Assembly: GCF_002210345.1 (NCBI RefSeq)
Contig: NZ_MWQI01000001.1
Span: forward strand, 1,140,223-1,204,222
Length of the DNA: 64,000 nt
From: Fibrobacter sp. UWB4
Lineage (GTDB): Bacteria > Fibrobacterota > Fibrobacteria > Fibrobacterales > Fibrobacteraceae
Reading direction: 5' to 3'
Of the stretch, positions 51,523 through 60,929 are shown one piece after another. Within the stretch, counting starts at the first letter, position 1. Each line of letters starts with the position of its first letter. The notes beneath the pieces were generated by a model, which searched no databases, was not told the origin of the DNA, and saw nothing but the letters and a program-made list of their open reading frames with translations. A program made the translations under genes and the position numbers.

Positions 51523-53886
51523 TCATTTTTTCGGTTTCTTGGTCGTCTTGATTTTTAGTTTCTCGTTTATTTTGATTTTCGTGTCTTTTAAGCCGTTCCA
51601 TTTGACAATATCTTCAATCGTTACGCCGTACTGTCGGGAAATATCCCAAAGACCTTCGCCCTTCTTGACAACGTGAGTAATTTCCTCGACTTTTGGAGAG
51701 CTTGCCGCAGGCTTTGCAGCTCCGGGGATCTTTAGCTTCTGGCCGATTTTGATATTCGAGGAATTGCCCATGTCGTTCATTTCGCGAATGGCGGCAACAG
51801 TCGTGGAGTACTTCTTGGCGATGGCAAAGAGATTGTCACCGGCTTCGACAGTATAAATGATCGTTGTATTGACCGGTTCCTTCTTCGAGGATTTCGAAGG
51901 TTCAGAAGACTTTTCGGCCGGCTTCTTAGACGACTTACTTGACTTTTTAGAATCCTGCTCGACAGATTTAGCCAATTCCACAGGAATTTCATCTTCGTTC
52001 GCCTTGGACATCTTGCGCGGCGGACGGACGTAGGCTGGAATAGCAAGAGAATCACCGATAGTCAAGCGTTTAGTAAAGCCGCTATTTGCCTGCAACAGAA
52101 GGAACACAGGGACCTTATACTTCTTTGCGATTTCGGCATAAGTATCCCCCGCCTTGACCACGTACTTTTCGCCCTTCTTGAGGGCCACGCGCTGCTGAAT
52201 AAAGCTTGACGGCTTCAAATCTGGCTTCGAGACAAAAATGGTATCGCCCTTTTTCACGTTATACCCAGTCTCAATATTATTCCAGATGCGCAATGATTCC
52301 TGGGAAACGCCAAACCGACGGGAGATGGAACCGAGGTTGTCGCCCAGCTGAACCACATACGTACGGACCTTCGTCGGCTTTTTACCTGTAGATCTGCGAG
52401 GAGCGACCTTGACAGGAATCAAAAGCGTACGCCCAGGCTTGAGCTTCGTCTTTTTCATGTCGTTTGCACGCTGGATCTCGGCCACGCGGACACCGTACTG
52501 TTGCGCAATCACCCCTATCGATTCGCCCTTACGAACCTTGTGCTGTTTCCAGCTCGAGAATCCGTTCTTTTCCATGCGGTCATAATTCTGCACAAAGGCG
52601 GCACGAGTCCCATACGGCAATCGGAGCAAATAGGCATCGCGGTTTGGCGGAGTGCACCACATGGTAAGTTCCATGTTCAACGTGCGGAGCGTATCTTCAG
52701 GAACCTTCAGGAACTTTGCAATTTCATCGAGAGAGAACGAATCGTAAACGGTAACCGTATCGTAAGCCGGCAGCTGACGCTTGTTGATCGCCACGTCGTA
52801 ATGGTCCGGGAAGTGACCAATCACCATAGCGGCAAGGATTCGAGGCACGTAATGCATGGTTTCTTGCGGAAGCTGCAAGTCCCAATACGTTACAGGACGG
52901 TTGCCCCACGTTGAATCAGCCTTCTTTTCCCGAATCAACCGGCGAATTCGGCCTTCACCGCAGTTGTAAGCGGCCATGGACAAGAGCCAATCGCCAAATT
53001 CAGCGTACAAAGTCGAGAGATAGCTCAAGGCGGCCTCGGTCGCCATTTCCGGATTGCGGCGCATATCCACCCAGAAATCGACTTCAAGACCATAGCGGAT
53101 GCCGGTTTCCGGGATAAACTGCCACATGCCAGCCGCCTTTGCACGGCTGTACGCCTTGACGTTAAAGCCAGATTCCACCAAAGCGAGATAAATAAGGTCA
53201 CGCGGCATGCGCTTCTGCGCAAGCTTTGTATAAATCAAGGAATCATAAGCCGTCTTACGGGAGAGCGAACGCGTAATAAAGCCACGTGCAGATGTCGTCA
53301 TGTAGTAGATTTCCTGCATGACACGCTCGTTGAAGCGGATCGGGAGAGAAAAACGCCCAGCATCCACCGTATCGAGGAAATTTTCAATGACGCGCATGGA
53401 CGCACTGTCCGCCGTATTTTCATCGTAAGCGTCCACGCCATCAATGGTAAGGCTATCTTGAGATGTAGAATCCCCGCCCGCTTCCGAGAGGTTCGGGTAA
53501 ACGTCCTCCAAAGCAAGGACAATGCGCACAGGCATCTGCATCTTGTAAATAGAATCTTCGGAACGGGTAAGCTTGCTCTTGGTCGAGTCGTACTTTTCGG
53601 TCACGAGCAATCGCAGCGATTCTTCAAGATAATGCTTGGAAACGGCCCATTCATTATTATCCATCGCCTGGAGGCCATACTGGTAATAGACCCATGAAGG
53701 TCTTGTAGAATCCCCGACGATTTCCTTGCCTGGATTTGGTCCGGGCACATCAATAGAAACCTTCTCCGGCTGGATAGGTTTTCCCTGAGATGACGCGGCA
53801 AGCTTCGCCTGCTTGGGAGCGCAGGCGGTCAAAAATAAAGGAACTAATGCAAAGCCGAGTCTAACGAATTTATCCGACCAAATCAC
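51523..53886 (-). CDS. Membrane-bound lytic murein transglycosylase with five LysM domains (MltD-like)
   Basis: Cuts the glycan strand of peptidoglycan. 787 residues; lipobox FLTAC (Cys22). The SLT domain starts near residue 230: LALVESGFN with catalytic Glu238, then SRAKAAGMWQFIPETG and MAAYNCGEGRIRR. Five LysM domains follow, at about residues 443, 510, 575, 680 and 737, with a Lys/Ser-rich low-complexity linker (residues about 620-675) before the last two. Most MltD proteins have two to three LysM, so five is rich. The start overlaps the stop of the small acidic gene by four bases, so they are coupled. Confidence 0.93.
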   Translation of the reverse strand: MIWSDKFVRLGFALVPLFLTACAPKQAKLAASSQGKPIQPEKVSIDVPGPNPGKEIVGDSTRPSWVYYQYGLQAMDNNEWAVSKHYLEESLRLLVTEKYDSTKSKLTRSEDSIYKMQMPVRIVLALEDVYPNLSEAGGDSTSQDSLTIDGVDAYDENTADSASMRVIENFLDTVDAGRFSLPIRFNERVMQEIYYMTTSARGFITRSLSRKTAYDSLIYTKLAQKRMPRDLIYLALVESGFNVKAYSRAKAAGMWQFIPETGIRYGLEVDFWVDMRRNPEMATEAALSYLSTLYAEFGDWLLSMAAYNCGEGRIRRLIREKKADSTWGNRPVTYWDLQLPQETMHYVPRILAAMVIGHFPDHYDVAINKRQLPAYDTVTVYDSFSLDEIAKFLKVPEDTLRTLNMELTMWCTPPNRDAYLLRLPYGTRAAFVQNYDRMEKNGFSSWKQHKVRKGESIGVIAQQYGVRVAEIQRANDMKKTKLKPGRTLLIPVKVAPRRSTGKKPTKVRTYVVQLGDNLGSISRRFGVSQESLRIWNNIETGYNVKKGDTIFVSKPDLKPSSFIQQRVALKKGEKYVVKAGDTYAEIAKKYKVPVFLLLQANSGFTKRLTIGDSLAIPAYVRPPRKMSKANEDEIPVELAKSVEQDSKKSSKSSKKPAEKSSEPSKSSKKEPVNTTIIYTVEAGDNLFAIAKKYSTTVAAIREMNDMGNSSNIKIGQKLKIPGAAKPAASSPKVEEITHVVKKGEGLWDISRQYGVTIEDIVKWNGLKDTKIKINEKLKIKTTKKPKK

Positions 53887-54098
53887 TGGTCGAAATCCAT
53901 ATCCTCGCCGTAGTCAGACCAGATTGGGTTACGGCCAAAAGAGGGCTTGTCAAAATCGACTTCTTCGTCAACTTCTTCTTCCTGCGGTTCTTCTTCTTCC
54001 TTGATCAGATCATCTTCTTCGCCCAAGAAAGTCGGATCCGGGGTATCATCGAACGCATCACTCTTAGGACGACGACCACAATAGTAAGCCTTATTCAT
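53883..54098 (-). CDS. Small acidic protein
   Basis: 71 residues: a short basic start (MNKAYYCGRRPKSDAF) and then a long Glu/Asp-rich stretch (about 25 acidic residues in 45). No signal peptide. GGAGG lies nine bases before the ATG at 54098. Its stop overlaps the start of the lytic transglycosylase gene, and a small membrane protein gene is 17 bp upstream, so it may be a regulator or chaperone for envelope growth; this is inference. Confidence 0.7.
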   Translation of the reverse strand: MNKAYYCGRRPKSDAFDDTPDPTFLGEEDDLIKEEEEPQEEEVDEEVDFDKPSFGRNPIWSDYGEDMDFDQ

Positions 54099-54115
54099 AT
54101 AAGCTTTCCTCCAGT

Positions 54116-54271
54116 TTATTGCATCAATCTGTTCATGCCATATAGGATAACCCCACACATCACAAATGCGGTCACGATTTGCAGAATGATGATCACTCTG
54201 TTAATCTTATACGCCTTTTGCGACTTACGATGCCATGATGGCAATTTATTTGCGGAGTTATTGTTTCTCAC
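54116..54271 (-). CDS. Small single-pass membrane protein
   Basis: 51 residues from a GTG at 54271: a basic start (RNNNSANKLPSWHRKSQKAY) and one transmembrane segment (INRVIIILQIVTAFVMCGVI) with a short tail. It ends 17 bp before the ATG of the acidic gene, which has its own GGAGG in between. The three genes 54271-51523 would form one operon. The start is uncertain: no Shine-Dalgarno, but TATATT lies 11 bases upstream. Confidence 0.5.
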   Translation of the reverse strand: MRNNNSANKLPSWHRKSQKAYKINRVIIILQIVTAFVMCGVILYGMNRLMQ

Positions 54272-54348
54272 TTCGGAAGTGAAATATATACATAAATTTG
54301 AAAATGCAAACAGTTAAACAAAAAAAATGTCTAAATTCTTTATGAAAA

Positions 54349-56481
54349 ATGAAACAATTTCTATTATCCATTCTCGCATGCGCCGTTTTCCTGTTTGCGC
54401 AGTCCGGATTTTCCTTCAATAGTACCGGAATCCATGTTCCTGGAGCACGAACGATCGGTCCAGGAGACCTTTTTATCATGGGCGGATTTGAAATGGCTAG
54501 CAGCAGCAAGCCAGCCAGTATTGAAGGCTACATACTCGATGAGTATGATCATAAAAAATCCCTTTCCGACGACTCCCCTTCGAACTCGGTCCTTGGCTAT
54601 GTGGGATACGGACTCCTCAACTATCTGGAAGTCGGCCTCAACATCAGCGTCCACTACGACGGCAATGCCGGCGGTACAAAACTTAAAGGCCCTGGTTTTG
54701 GAGACCTCGGACTATTGGTCAAGGCTCAACTTCCCAACCAGTCTCCAAAGGATCTTTTTAATTTCGCCGCAGCGCTAGAACTCTTTATACCCAGCGGAAC
54801 TAACGAGAAAGGGCTACGTCCAAGACACCTTTGGTACATTCACAAGAATGAAATTACACACCCTTATTCCTCTGCTGATTTTTCCGTCGCCGGCACTCTT
54901 TACATGACGATGAACCTCCATAAGATTATCAGCTGGAATAACTATGCAGGTGTCCTTAGAAATCTGCAAAACAGCGAAAACATCTTTGTATGGGGTTCGG
55001 GAATTCAGCTGTTCCCTTATGAATGGGTGTCGCTCGTTCTTGAAGCCTCAGGAGAAACATGGATCCGCACAAAAGATGTGTGGCAAGGATTCCTGAACGA
55101 CCAGCTGAGGTTTTCCCCGGGCTTAAAAATCAGGCTACCCAAATTCACGACGCTTTCGGTTAACGCAGACCTCGGCATGGACCTTTTCAGAAAACAGAAG
55201 ATTGGCCGAGGACACCAGATTACCGTATTAACCGAAGGGAAAAAATATTCCTATACCGTACCCGGAAGTCCAACGATTGCAGCATCCATCAAGCTCAGCC
55301 GAACATTCGACCTCAGCGGAAAGATTGAAGACTTCAAAAAGCGAATGGACGCATGCCCCAAGTCCGGCCGAACATTCAAGGAAAATAAATACCGATGCGC
55401 TCCAGACGCCGACAAAGACGGCATCGCAGACGACTTAGACCAATGCCCCAACACACCGCCCGAAGTCCTCATCGACGACAAGGGTTGCCCTTTTGACAAC
55501 GACAACGACGGCGTACCAGACTACAAGGACAAGTGCCCTCAGACAAAGAACGGTCACCCAGTTGATGAATTTGGATGTATTCACGACATCGACAACGACG
55601 GTGTGCCAGATGAATTCGACAAATGTAATGACAGTGCTCCAGACGAAGTCGTCAATGATTTCGGATGTATTCTGGACACTGACGAAGATAGCGTACCAGA
55701 CATCCTTGACTCATGCCCCAACACCCCCGCAGGACTCACAGTCAATAAATACGGGTGTTTTTTGGACAAGGACAAGGACGGCGTCCCTGACGAATGGGAC
55801 AAATGCCCAAACAGCGCACCCAACGAAATTGTAAACATGTACGGCTGCCCAATCGATTCTGACGAAGACGGCATTCCAGACTTTATGGACAAATGCGAAA
55901 ACACACCATCAGGAGTAATGGTCGATAGCATAGGTTGCCGAATAGACCTGGACCACGACGGCGTTTTCGAAGAAGACGACAAATGTCCAGACACGCCCGA
56001 AGACGCGCCCGTAGATTCTACAGGATGCCCGATAGATTCCGACAAGGATGGCATTGTAGATTACCTCGACAACTGCCCGAACACACTTGAACGCACAGAA
56101 GTTGATTCGAGCGGATGCCCTATTCGCGAAAAATTAAACTTGGATAAAATAGCAAGGCGCATCCAGTTCCATAAAGGCATGGACAAACCGCTCAACTCCT
56201 CTTATACAGCGTTGAGTGACGTTGTTTCAATTATGCGACACAACAAGCAAATCGCCATTGAAATCCAGTGCAGCGTCAAATCGGGCGAAGCAATGGTCCC
56301 ACAGGCACTTTCTGATGCGCGTGCGACATTCATCTACGAGTTCCTCATAAACAAAGGAATCAAGGAAGAACGCCTTAATGCTAAAGGCTATGGGTTGCAA
56401 TTGCCCGCAAATGTCCGTGGACATGCAAAATTGAATCCCGTAGGAGTCAGACTGCTGCCGTACAACATGAAGGAAGAGTAG
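54349..56481 (+). CDS. OmpA-family outer-membrane protein with TSP3 repeats
   Basis: 710 residues: signal peptide (about 19, ending LFAQ); a barrel-like domain to about 335; then eight or nine thrombospondin type-3 (calcium-binding DxDxDG) repeats at about 350-605, each with a Cys pair (DNDNDGVPDYKDKCPQT, DKDKDGVPDEWDKCPN); then an OmpA-like domain that binds peptidoglycan (ALSDARATFIYEFLINKGI, RLNAKGYG) at about 615-710. It ties the outer membrane to the wall through a Ca-stiffened stalk. No Shine-Dalgarno is seen. Domain order fits OmpA/TSP3 proteins of this phylum group. Confidence 0.92.
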   Translation: MKQFLLSILACAVFLFAQSGFSFNSTGIHVPGARTIGPGDLFIMGGFEMASSSKPASIEGYILDEYDHKKSLSDDSPSNSVLGYVGYGLLNYLEVGLNISVHYDGNAGGTKLKGPGFGDLGLLVKAQLPNQSPKDLFNFAAALELFIPSGTNEKGLRPRHLWYIHKNEITHPYSSADFSVAGTLYMTMNLHKIISWNNYAGVLRNLQNSENIFVWGSGIQLFPYEWVSLVLEASGETWIRTKDVWQGFLNDQLRFSPGLKIRLPKFTTLSVNADLGMDLFRKQKIGRGHQITVLTEGKKYSYTVPGSPTIAASIKLSRTFDLSGKIEDFKKRMDACPKSGRTFKENKYRCAPDADKDGIADDLDQCPNTPPEVLIDDKGCPFDNDNDGVPDYKDKCPQTKNGHPVDEFGCIHDIDNDGVPDEFDKCNDSAPDEVVNDFGCILDTDEDSVPDILDSCPNTPAGLTVNKYGCFLDKDKDGVPDEWDKCPNSAPNEIVNMYGCPIDSDEDGIPDFMDKCENTPSGVMVDSIGCRIDLDHDGVFEEDDKCPDTPEDAPVDSTGCPIDSDKDGIVDYLDNCPNTLERTEVDSSGCPIREKLNLDKIARRIQFHKGMDKPLNSSYTALSDVVSIMRHNKQIAIEIQCSVKSGEAMVPQALSDARATFIYEFLINKGIKEERLNAKGYGLQLPANVRGHAKLNPVGVRLLPYNMKEE

Positions 56482-56503
56482 TTTTTAGCTGGCTGAGCTT
56501 AAA

Positions 56504-56683
56504 CTAGTCTTTATCATTTTTGTTGAACACGAAAGCGATGATTAGCGCAACAATAAAATAAAGCGCTACCGCAGAAAGAAGCCCAAGAATCTCCGAGCCA
56601 GAAAGCGTCTCCACCTTGATGTAAAGGAGAACAGAACACGGCATAGCGAGTAAAAAAAGGATTCCTGGGATTTTCTGATTCAT
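56504..56683 (-). CDS. Small two-helix membrane protein
   Basis: 59 residues: MNQKIPGILFLLAMPCSVLLYI, a short polar loop (KVETLSGSE), then ILGLLSAVALYFIVALIIAF and a polar KNDKD end. This is two transmembrane segments, both good. It lies convergent to the OmpA gene and its TATCTT ends seven bases before the ATG. A longer frame on the same strand (56514-56723) in another register is a shadow of this one. Confidence 0.55.
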   Translation of the reverse strand: MNQKIPGILFLLAMPCSVLLYIKVETLSGSEILGLLSAVALYFIVALIIAFVFNKNDKD

Positions 56684-56735
56684 AGAATGTAAGATAGAAA
56701 ATTGAATCGTCGTCTTTTGACAAGAAGACGATAAC

Positions 56736-58841
56736 CTACTTCATCTTGATAATGTATCTGCCCTTGGGAAGGTTATTAAACTCAATATCGGTACCGTAAG
56801 CTTTTTTATGGGAGACAATTTGCCCCATCGGATTCAAGAGGTAAGCCTGATGAACGCCAGCGTTATCGAAGTGTACGCGGTAACCGTTAGGAATCTTGGA
56901 TACCTTGTAGTTCAATGATGGACGAACTGTCGGAAGCGCTACAGAAGATTCGCTCGAACTGCTCACAGCAATTTCACTAGAGCTGGATTCGGCCGGAACG
57001 CTGCTAGAGCTTGACGCCGGAATGTTCGACTTGAACATAATGTTTCCGACAACGGTTTCGCCCGCAAGACCGCTTGCTGTCAGGTAAAAGTCCTTAATGC
57101 CGTTTACTTTAATCGTTCCGCAGCTTGCTTCGGACCAGCCGTTTGCAGAAGCTTTGGCAGTCGAGAGGTCGCATTCGGCAAGGACGGTTCCGTCCTTTTT
57201 GCCGTCGCGAATAGCAAGCTTGCCTGCGGCTGCGTTTTTCACCTGAATAGAGACGTTCGTATTGCTCTTGAGAGAATCCGTCACGACGTTTTCGAAAATC
57301 GCATAGCCACCGTCCTTGATGGCAAATTCATCCTTGTCGGTGAGGCGTACGCGGATGCCGTTGTCAAAGCCATTTGCCGGAATCGTATCGCGAATCACGC
57401 GCAAGAAGTCGATGCGGTCAAGTTCCGAGAAGAATCCATTCGGCTGCGGCTCGATTTCAATGAAGTTGCCACCGCGCTTGAGCGTAGCCGGAATCATCGC
57501 GACAGACTTTTCCGGGAACGTGCCCCAGGAACCTGTCGGCGGAAGCGTTACGGTTTGCGACTTGCCATTGACTGTGACTTTGTGCGTAGCATCGCCTTCG
57601 CCGCCGTTTGCATAGCGGTAACGCAACAGGTACTCACCAGCCTGCATGATGTTCATCGGCAAGCGAATCTTGGAACCTGCGGTATTGATATAAGCAAGAT
57701 ATTCGCCATTCGAAGCAGTATTGCTGCGCGTAATTGCAAGATCGCCCGAAACAGCTCGCGTCAAAACGCCGTGTTCGACTTCGGCACTCAAATAACGCCC
57801 GAGGAAGGGCTGTCCCATCTCAGCCCAATTGTCATCCGTAAAGACCACATCGCGAATATGGATGTGGTTGAACTTGTCACCATTGAGATCGTAATAGTGG
57901 TGCACAAAGCGTACACGGTTCAAGTCCTGGAATGCTTCGCCGCCGCCCGGACCCACGTAACGGCCATAGCGTTCCATAAGGATTGTGCCTCCGCCATTAG
58001 CCATATCGTAACCCGCACGGTCCTTATACGGACCCGTTACCTTATCTGCACGTCCATAAGCTGTTTTGTAAGTCGTCTTTTCAATATCATTGCCCTGCTG
58101 GCAGCAAATATCCCAAGCCGTAAACAAGAAATACTGGCCACCGTGTTCAATCAAGCTCGGACCTTCTTCGGCACCGTTACTGGCCTTGCTCGTGCGGCGA
58201 GCAATGTTGTAAACAGTTTTGTCATCGTTTGCCTGATAGCCCGTCTTTGCATCCAACTTAATCAACTGGATTCCAAGTCCGAACGAGCCAAACGCCATCC
58301 AGTAATTGCCCTCGGTATCGCGAACGACATCGGCATCAATCGCATTGTACTTGTCCGACGCCACCGTATGGAAAACATGGCCATGGTCTGTCCAGCCGTA
58401 GCCCGTTGTGCCAGGCATGATCGACTTTGTGGACTGATAACCGATAGCAGACGTGCGCTTGCCGAAAACGGAGACGCAGTAATACACGCGATATTCGCCG
58501 TTCATGTAGTAAACGTCAGGCGCCCAAATGCCTTCGGTCGTTGGCGCATACGTGTAAGCCCACTGCGGGATTTTACTCACCGTTGACTTGTGGTCACGCC
58601 AGGTGTAGGCATCTTCGGATGTCCACAGTTGCAAATTATTGTTTGTGCTCATGAGGGCGTAACCGTCTTCAAAGCGCACCATGCTCGGGTCATGACCCGG
58701 CTGCAAGTTGTCCTTGGCGTACCAATCGGCAGCCGAAACCGCAGAGACGCCAAAGGCGCCAATCGTTGCGAGAGTCGCGCATTTCACGAAAGCAACGAGA
58801 GTCGCGCCGTTCACAAGATTCGTAAAATTCAAAACCTTCAT
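56736..58841 (-). CDS. Secreted GH43 enzyme with CBM6, FPm-1-like module, Ser linker and sorting tail
   Basis: 701 residues; signal peptide about 38. GH43 propeller with Asp51 (GHDPSM), Asp169 (YNAIDAD) and Glu226 (AEEGPSLIEH); CBM6 at about 350-485; the second sandwich starting NGFDNGIRVRLTDKDEF to about 610. After it a Ser-rich linker (SSSSVPAESSSSE) and a tail YLLNPMGQIVSHKK ... KGRYIIKMK of the sorting type. This layout fits the arabinofuranosidase Araf43A as I recall it from F. succinogenes. It is a paralog of 23505-25385. The ATG at 58841 is set by AAGGAG seven bases upstream (the ATG six bases earlier is too close). Confidence 0.92.
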   Translation of the reverse strand: MKVLNFTNLVNGATLVAFVKCATLATIGAFGVSAVSAADWYAKDNLQPGHDPSMVRFEDGYALMSTNNNLQLWTSEDAYTWRDHKSTVSKIPQWAYTYAPTTEGIWAPDVYYMNGEYRVYYCVSVFGKRTSAIGYQSTKSIMPGTTGYGWTDHGHVFHTVASDKYNAIDADVVRDTEGNYWMAFGSFGLGIQLIKLDAKTGYQANDDKTVYNIARRTSKASNGAEEGPSLIEHGGQYFLFTAWDICCQQGNDIEKTTYKTAYGRADKVTGPYKDRAGYDMANGGGTILMERYGRYVGPGGGEAFQDLNRVRFVHHYYDLNGDKFNHIHIRDVVFTDDNWAEMGQPFLGRYLSAEVEHGVLTRAVSGDLAITRSNTASNGEYLAYINTAGSKIRLPMNIMQAGEYLLRYRYANGGEGDATHKVTVNGKSQTVTLPPTGSWGTFPEKSVAMIPATLKRGGNFIEIEPQPNGFFSELDRIDFLRVIRDTIPANGFDNGIRVRLTDKDEFAIKDGGYAIFENVVTDSLKSNTNVSIQVKNAAAGKLAIRDGKKDGTVLAECDLSTAKASANGWSEASCGTIKVNGIKDFYLTASGLAGETVVGNIMFKSNIPASSSSSVPAESSSSEIAVSSSSESSVALPTVRPSLNYKVSKIPNGYRVHFDNAGVHQAYLLNPMGQIVSHKKAYGTDIEFNNLPKGRYIIKMK

Positions 58842-58879
58842 TTCCATACTCCTTAAAAATTCAATCTAATAAAACTTTA

Positions 58880-58913
58880 CTGGATCCTTCCGCCTTCGGC
58901 GTCAGGATGACGG
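58880..58913. repeat. Dispersed ATGAC-type palindrome
   Basis: CTGGATCC, TTCCGCCTTCGGCGTCAGG, ATGACGG. A second copy is 100 bp further on. Confidence 0.65.
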
Positions 58914-59010
58914 TGGGGCAAGACTTCACTGGATGGGGCATAGCCCCTACTCCTTGGCTCGGTTATAAAAATGAGTGAACTCATTTTTGCAACACTCGCC
59001 TTCTGAGTAG

Positions 59011-59036
59011 TCTTCGCTTCGCTCAGGATGACGGAG
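59011..59036. repeat. Dispersed ATGAC-type palindrome
   Basis: TCTTCGCTTCGCTCAGG followed by ATGACGGAG; it ends about 10 bp before the GH43 stop codon. Confidence 0.65.
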
Positions 59037-59046
59037 AAGCAAGCAA

Positions 59047-60726
59047 TCATCTTACCAAAACCTTTGCGGTGGTGAGGACGGTGCGGACAAAGTACATTCC
59101 CGAATGGACGGAACGCACTTGGATTTCACGGCCATAACCACGACGCACAACAACACCGTTCACATCAAGCAAAGCCCAAGACGCATCAACGGCCAAACGA
59201 ATCACGCGAGCAGATGCATCGTAGCGAACCTGCTGCAAAGCCGGCGCATTCAACGCATCCATAAAACCGCGCGAGCCATGCGCAATCCCTGTTGTCCCAC
59301 CATTGCCGGAATCTGTCGGCGGTTCAACCTTCGGCAGTTCCGCTTTCGTAAATTGCACCTTCTGGTTATCCGTTCCCGTGCGAACCCACGTGATAACCGG
59401 CATCCCGACGTCCTTCGAAATGTTCAGTACATCGCCAAGATAATCGCTATCGTAATCCGCAAACAGATAATAGCCCTTTTCCTTCGATGCGTTTTCGATA
59501 CGGATTTCGCAAGGCGTCGATTTAGTCGTTACAGTATCCAAGAGCGTTTTGGACGGGCAATAATAGCGGCCCGTTGCAAAATTTTTAAGCGTGTAATAAC
59601 GCGCCGAATCGCCATTCGCAAGCACCCAAAGCTGCGCTTCGTTCTTTTCGTCCGCAACCTGCTGCACCACGATACCATCTTTATCTTCAAGAGCCAAATT
59701 GCTGTGCGAAACCGTCAAGCGATAACCGCCTTCTTCGATAAGCGCGTTGTTGACCGGATCGACGCCATCCGTATGCTTGATTTTCTGGATTAAGCCATCG
59801 CGGTCGTAATAGAGGTAATCGATATTCACGGAACGGCGGTACGTCCAGCCGCCCGGAGAATTTGCGCCATGGTACATGAAATACCAATGCCCGAGATACT
59901 TGAAAATCGCCTGATGGTTCGTCTCGGAATTATCCATTTTGTCGTTGATGACGCCTTTTTGCGTCCACGGTCCGTTCAGGCTCGGAGCCATGGAATAATT
60001 CGTCGTCGAGGGGTAACCCGAAGCATAGCTGAAGTAATAATTGCCACGGAAATAGTGCATCCACGGAGCTTCAAAAAAATCCTTAATCTTGATATCTTCA
60101 GGAGTCCCCGCAAGCTCGATCATATTTTCCTTGAGTTTCACGCGGCGGCCCGCATTCCACGAACCCCAATACATCCAGATATCGTCACCATCGTAAAAAA
60201 TCGCAGGGTCAATGTTCAATTTCACGTCGTTCGGCGTATTGTCAGTGATAAGCGCCTGCCCGATGGCGTCTTTCCACGGTCCGGACGGATGATCAGCCAC
60301 AGCAACGCCAATCGCAAAGCCTTCACTCCCGTTTTCCTTGATGGTTCCATGATGGACGGCCACATACCAGTAAAACTTGCCATTTCGGTATTCGCAGTGA
60401 CCCGCAAAAGCGCTAGCATTCGCCCATTTGAACGTCTTGACGCTCAAAACAGCCCCGTAATCGTGATAATGCTCCATATCGTCGGTCACGAGCACATGCC
60501 AGTCATTCATGATGAATGCTTTATTGTTGTTGCCTTGCGGCCCCTGTTCATCATGTCCTGCAAAGATAAAGAGCGAGTCGTTATGCACAAGGGCGGCAGC
60601 ATCCGCAGAATAAAAGTCCGTCGTGAGCGGATTTGCGGCAAAAGCCGATTGCACTCCAAATAGGCAAAAAACGCCCAAAACGGCACATTCCAACTTCGTA
60701 AAAAATACAGAAAGCCTCGTTCCCAT
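59047..60726 (-). CDS. Secreted GH43 enzyme (arabinofuranosidase/xylosidase type) with ricin-like domain and sorting tail
   Basis: 559 residues; signal peptide ends QSAFA at 30. GH43 marks: Asp42 (YSADAAALVHND), Asp174 (LNIDPAIFYDG) and Glu220 (FFEAPWMHYFRG); AGHDE follows the first as in the arabinofuranosidase/xylosidase branch. From about 335 to 475 a beta-trefoil-like region (YRLTVSHSNLALEDKDGIV, QLWVLANGDSARYYTLKNFATGRYY) suggests a ricin-B/CBM13 fold. A Gly-rich linker leads to a tail WALLDVNGVVVRRGYG ... VLVR. The ATG at 60726 has GGAG six bases upstream. GTTGGTGTGGA is in the leader. Confidence 0.9.
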   Translation of the reverse strand: MGTRLSVFFTKLECAVLGVFCLFGVQSAFAANPLTTDFYSADAAALVHNDSLFIFAGHDEQGPQGNNNKAFIMNDWHVLVTDDMEHYHDYGAVLSVKTFKWANASAFAGHCEYRNGKFYWYVAVHHGTIKENGSEGFAIGVAVADHPSGPWKDAIGQALITDNTPNDVKLNIDPAIFYDGDDIWMYWGSWNAGRRVKLKENMIELAGTPEDIKIKDFFEAPWMHYFRGNYYFSYASGYPSTTNYSMAPSLNGPWTQKGVINDKMDNSETNHQAIFKYLGHWYFMYHGANSPGGWTYRRSVNIDYLYYDRDGLIQKIKHTDGVDPVNNALIEEGGYRLTVSHSNLALEDKDGIVVQQVADEKNEAQLWVLANGDSARYYTLKNFATGRYYCPSKTLLDTVTTKSTPCEIRIENASKEKGYYLFADYDSDYLGDVLNISKDVGMPVITWVRTGTDNQKVQFTKAELPKVEPPTDSGNGGTTGIAHGSRGFMDALNAPALQQVRYDASARVIRLAVDASWALLDVNGVVVRRGYGREIQVRSVHSGMYFVRTVLTTAKVLVR

Positions 60727-60739
60727 AAACATCTCCATA

Positions 60740-60750
60740 TCCACACCAAC
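60740..60750 (-). promoter_or_regulatory. Leader motif GTTGGTGTGGA
   Basis: It lies just before the Shine-Dalgarno of the GH43 gene and about 16 bp after TATATATT. Like the other copies it is in the leader, two bases shorter (one TG lost). Confidence 0.4.
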
Positions 60751-60929
60751 AACAATTTAAAATATATATCAAAAACCATAAAAAGTCCACATATTTATTT
60801 GTGACATCACATAATTTTAGTGTAAAACCTATAAATATTCCACAATTTTACGAATTAAATGTCCACATTTTGCAAAAAACGGCAAAAGCGGTCATAATCA
60901 CCCATCATTCCAACAAAAACCAATAACGA

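Noticed and set aside
54135..54317. 60-codon plus-strand frame upstream of the OmpA gene
   Set aside because: Antisense to the small membrane protein frame 54116-54271, with no start signal.
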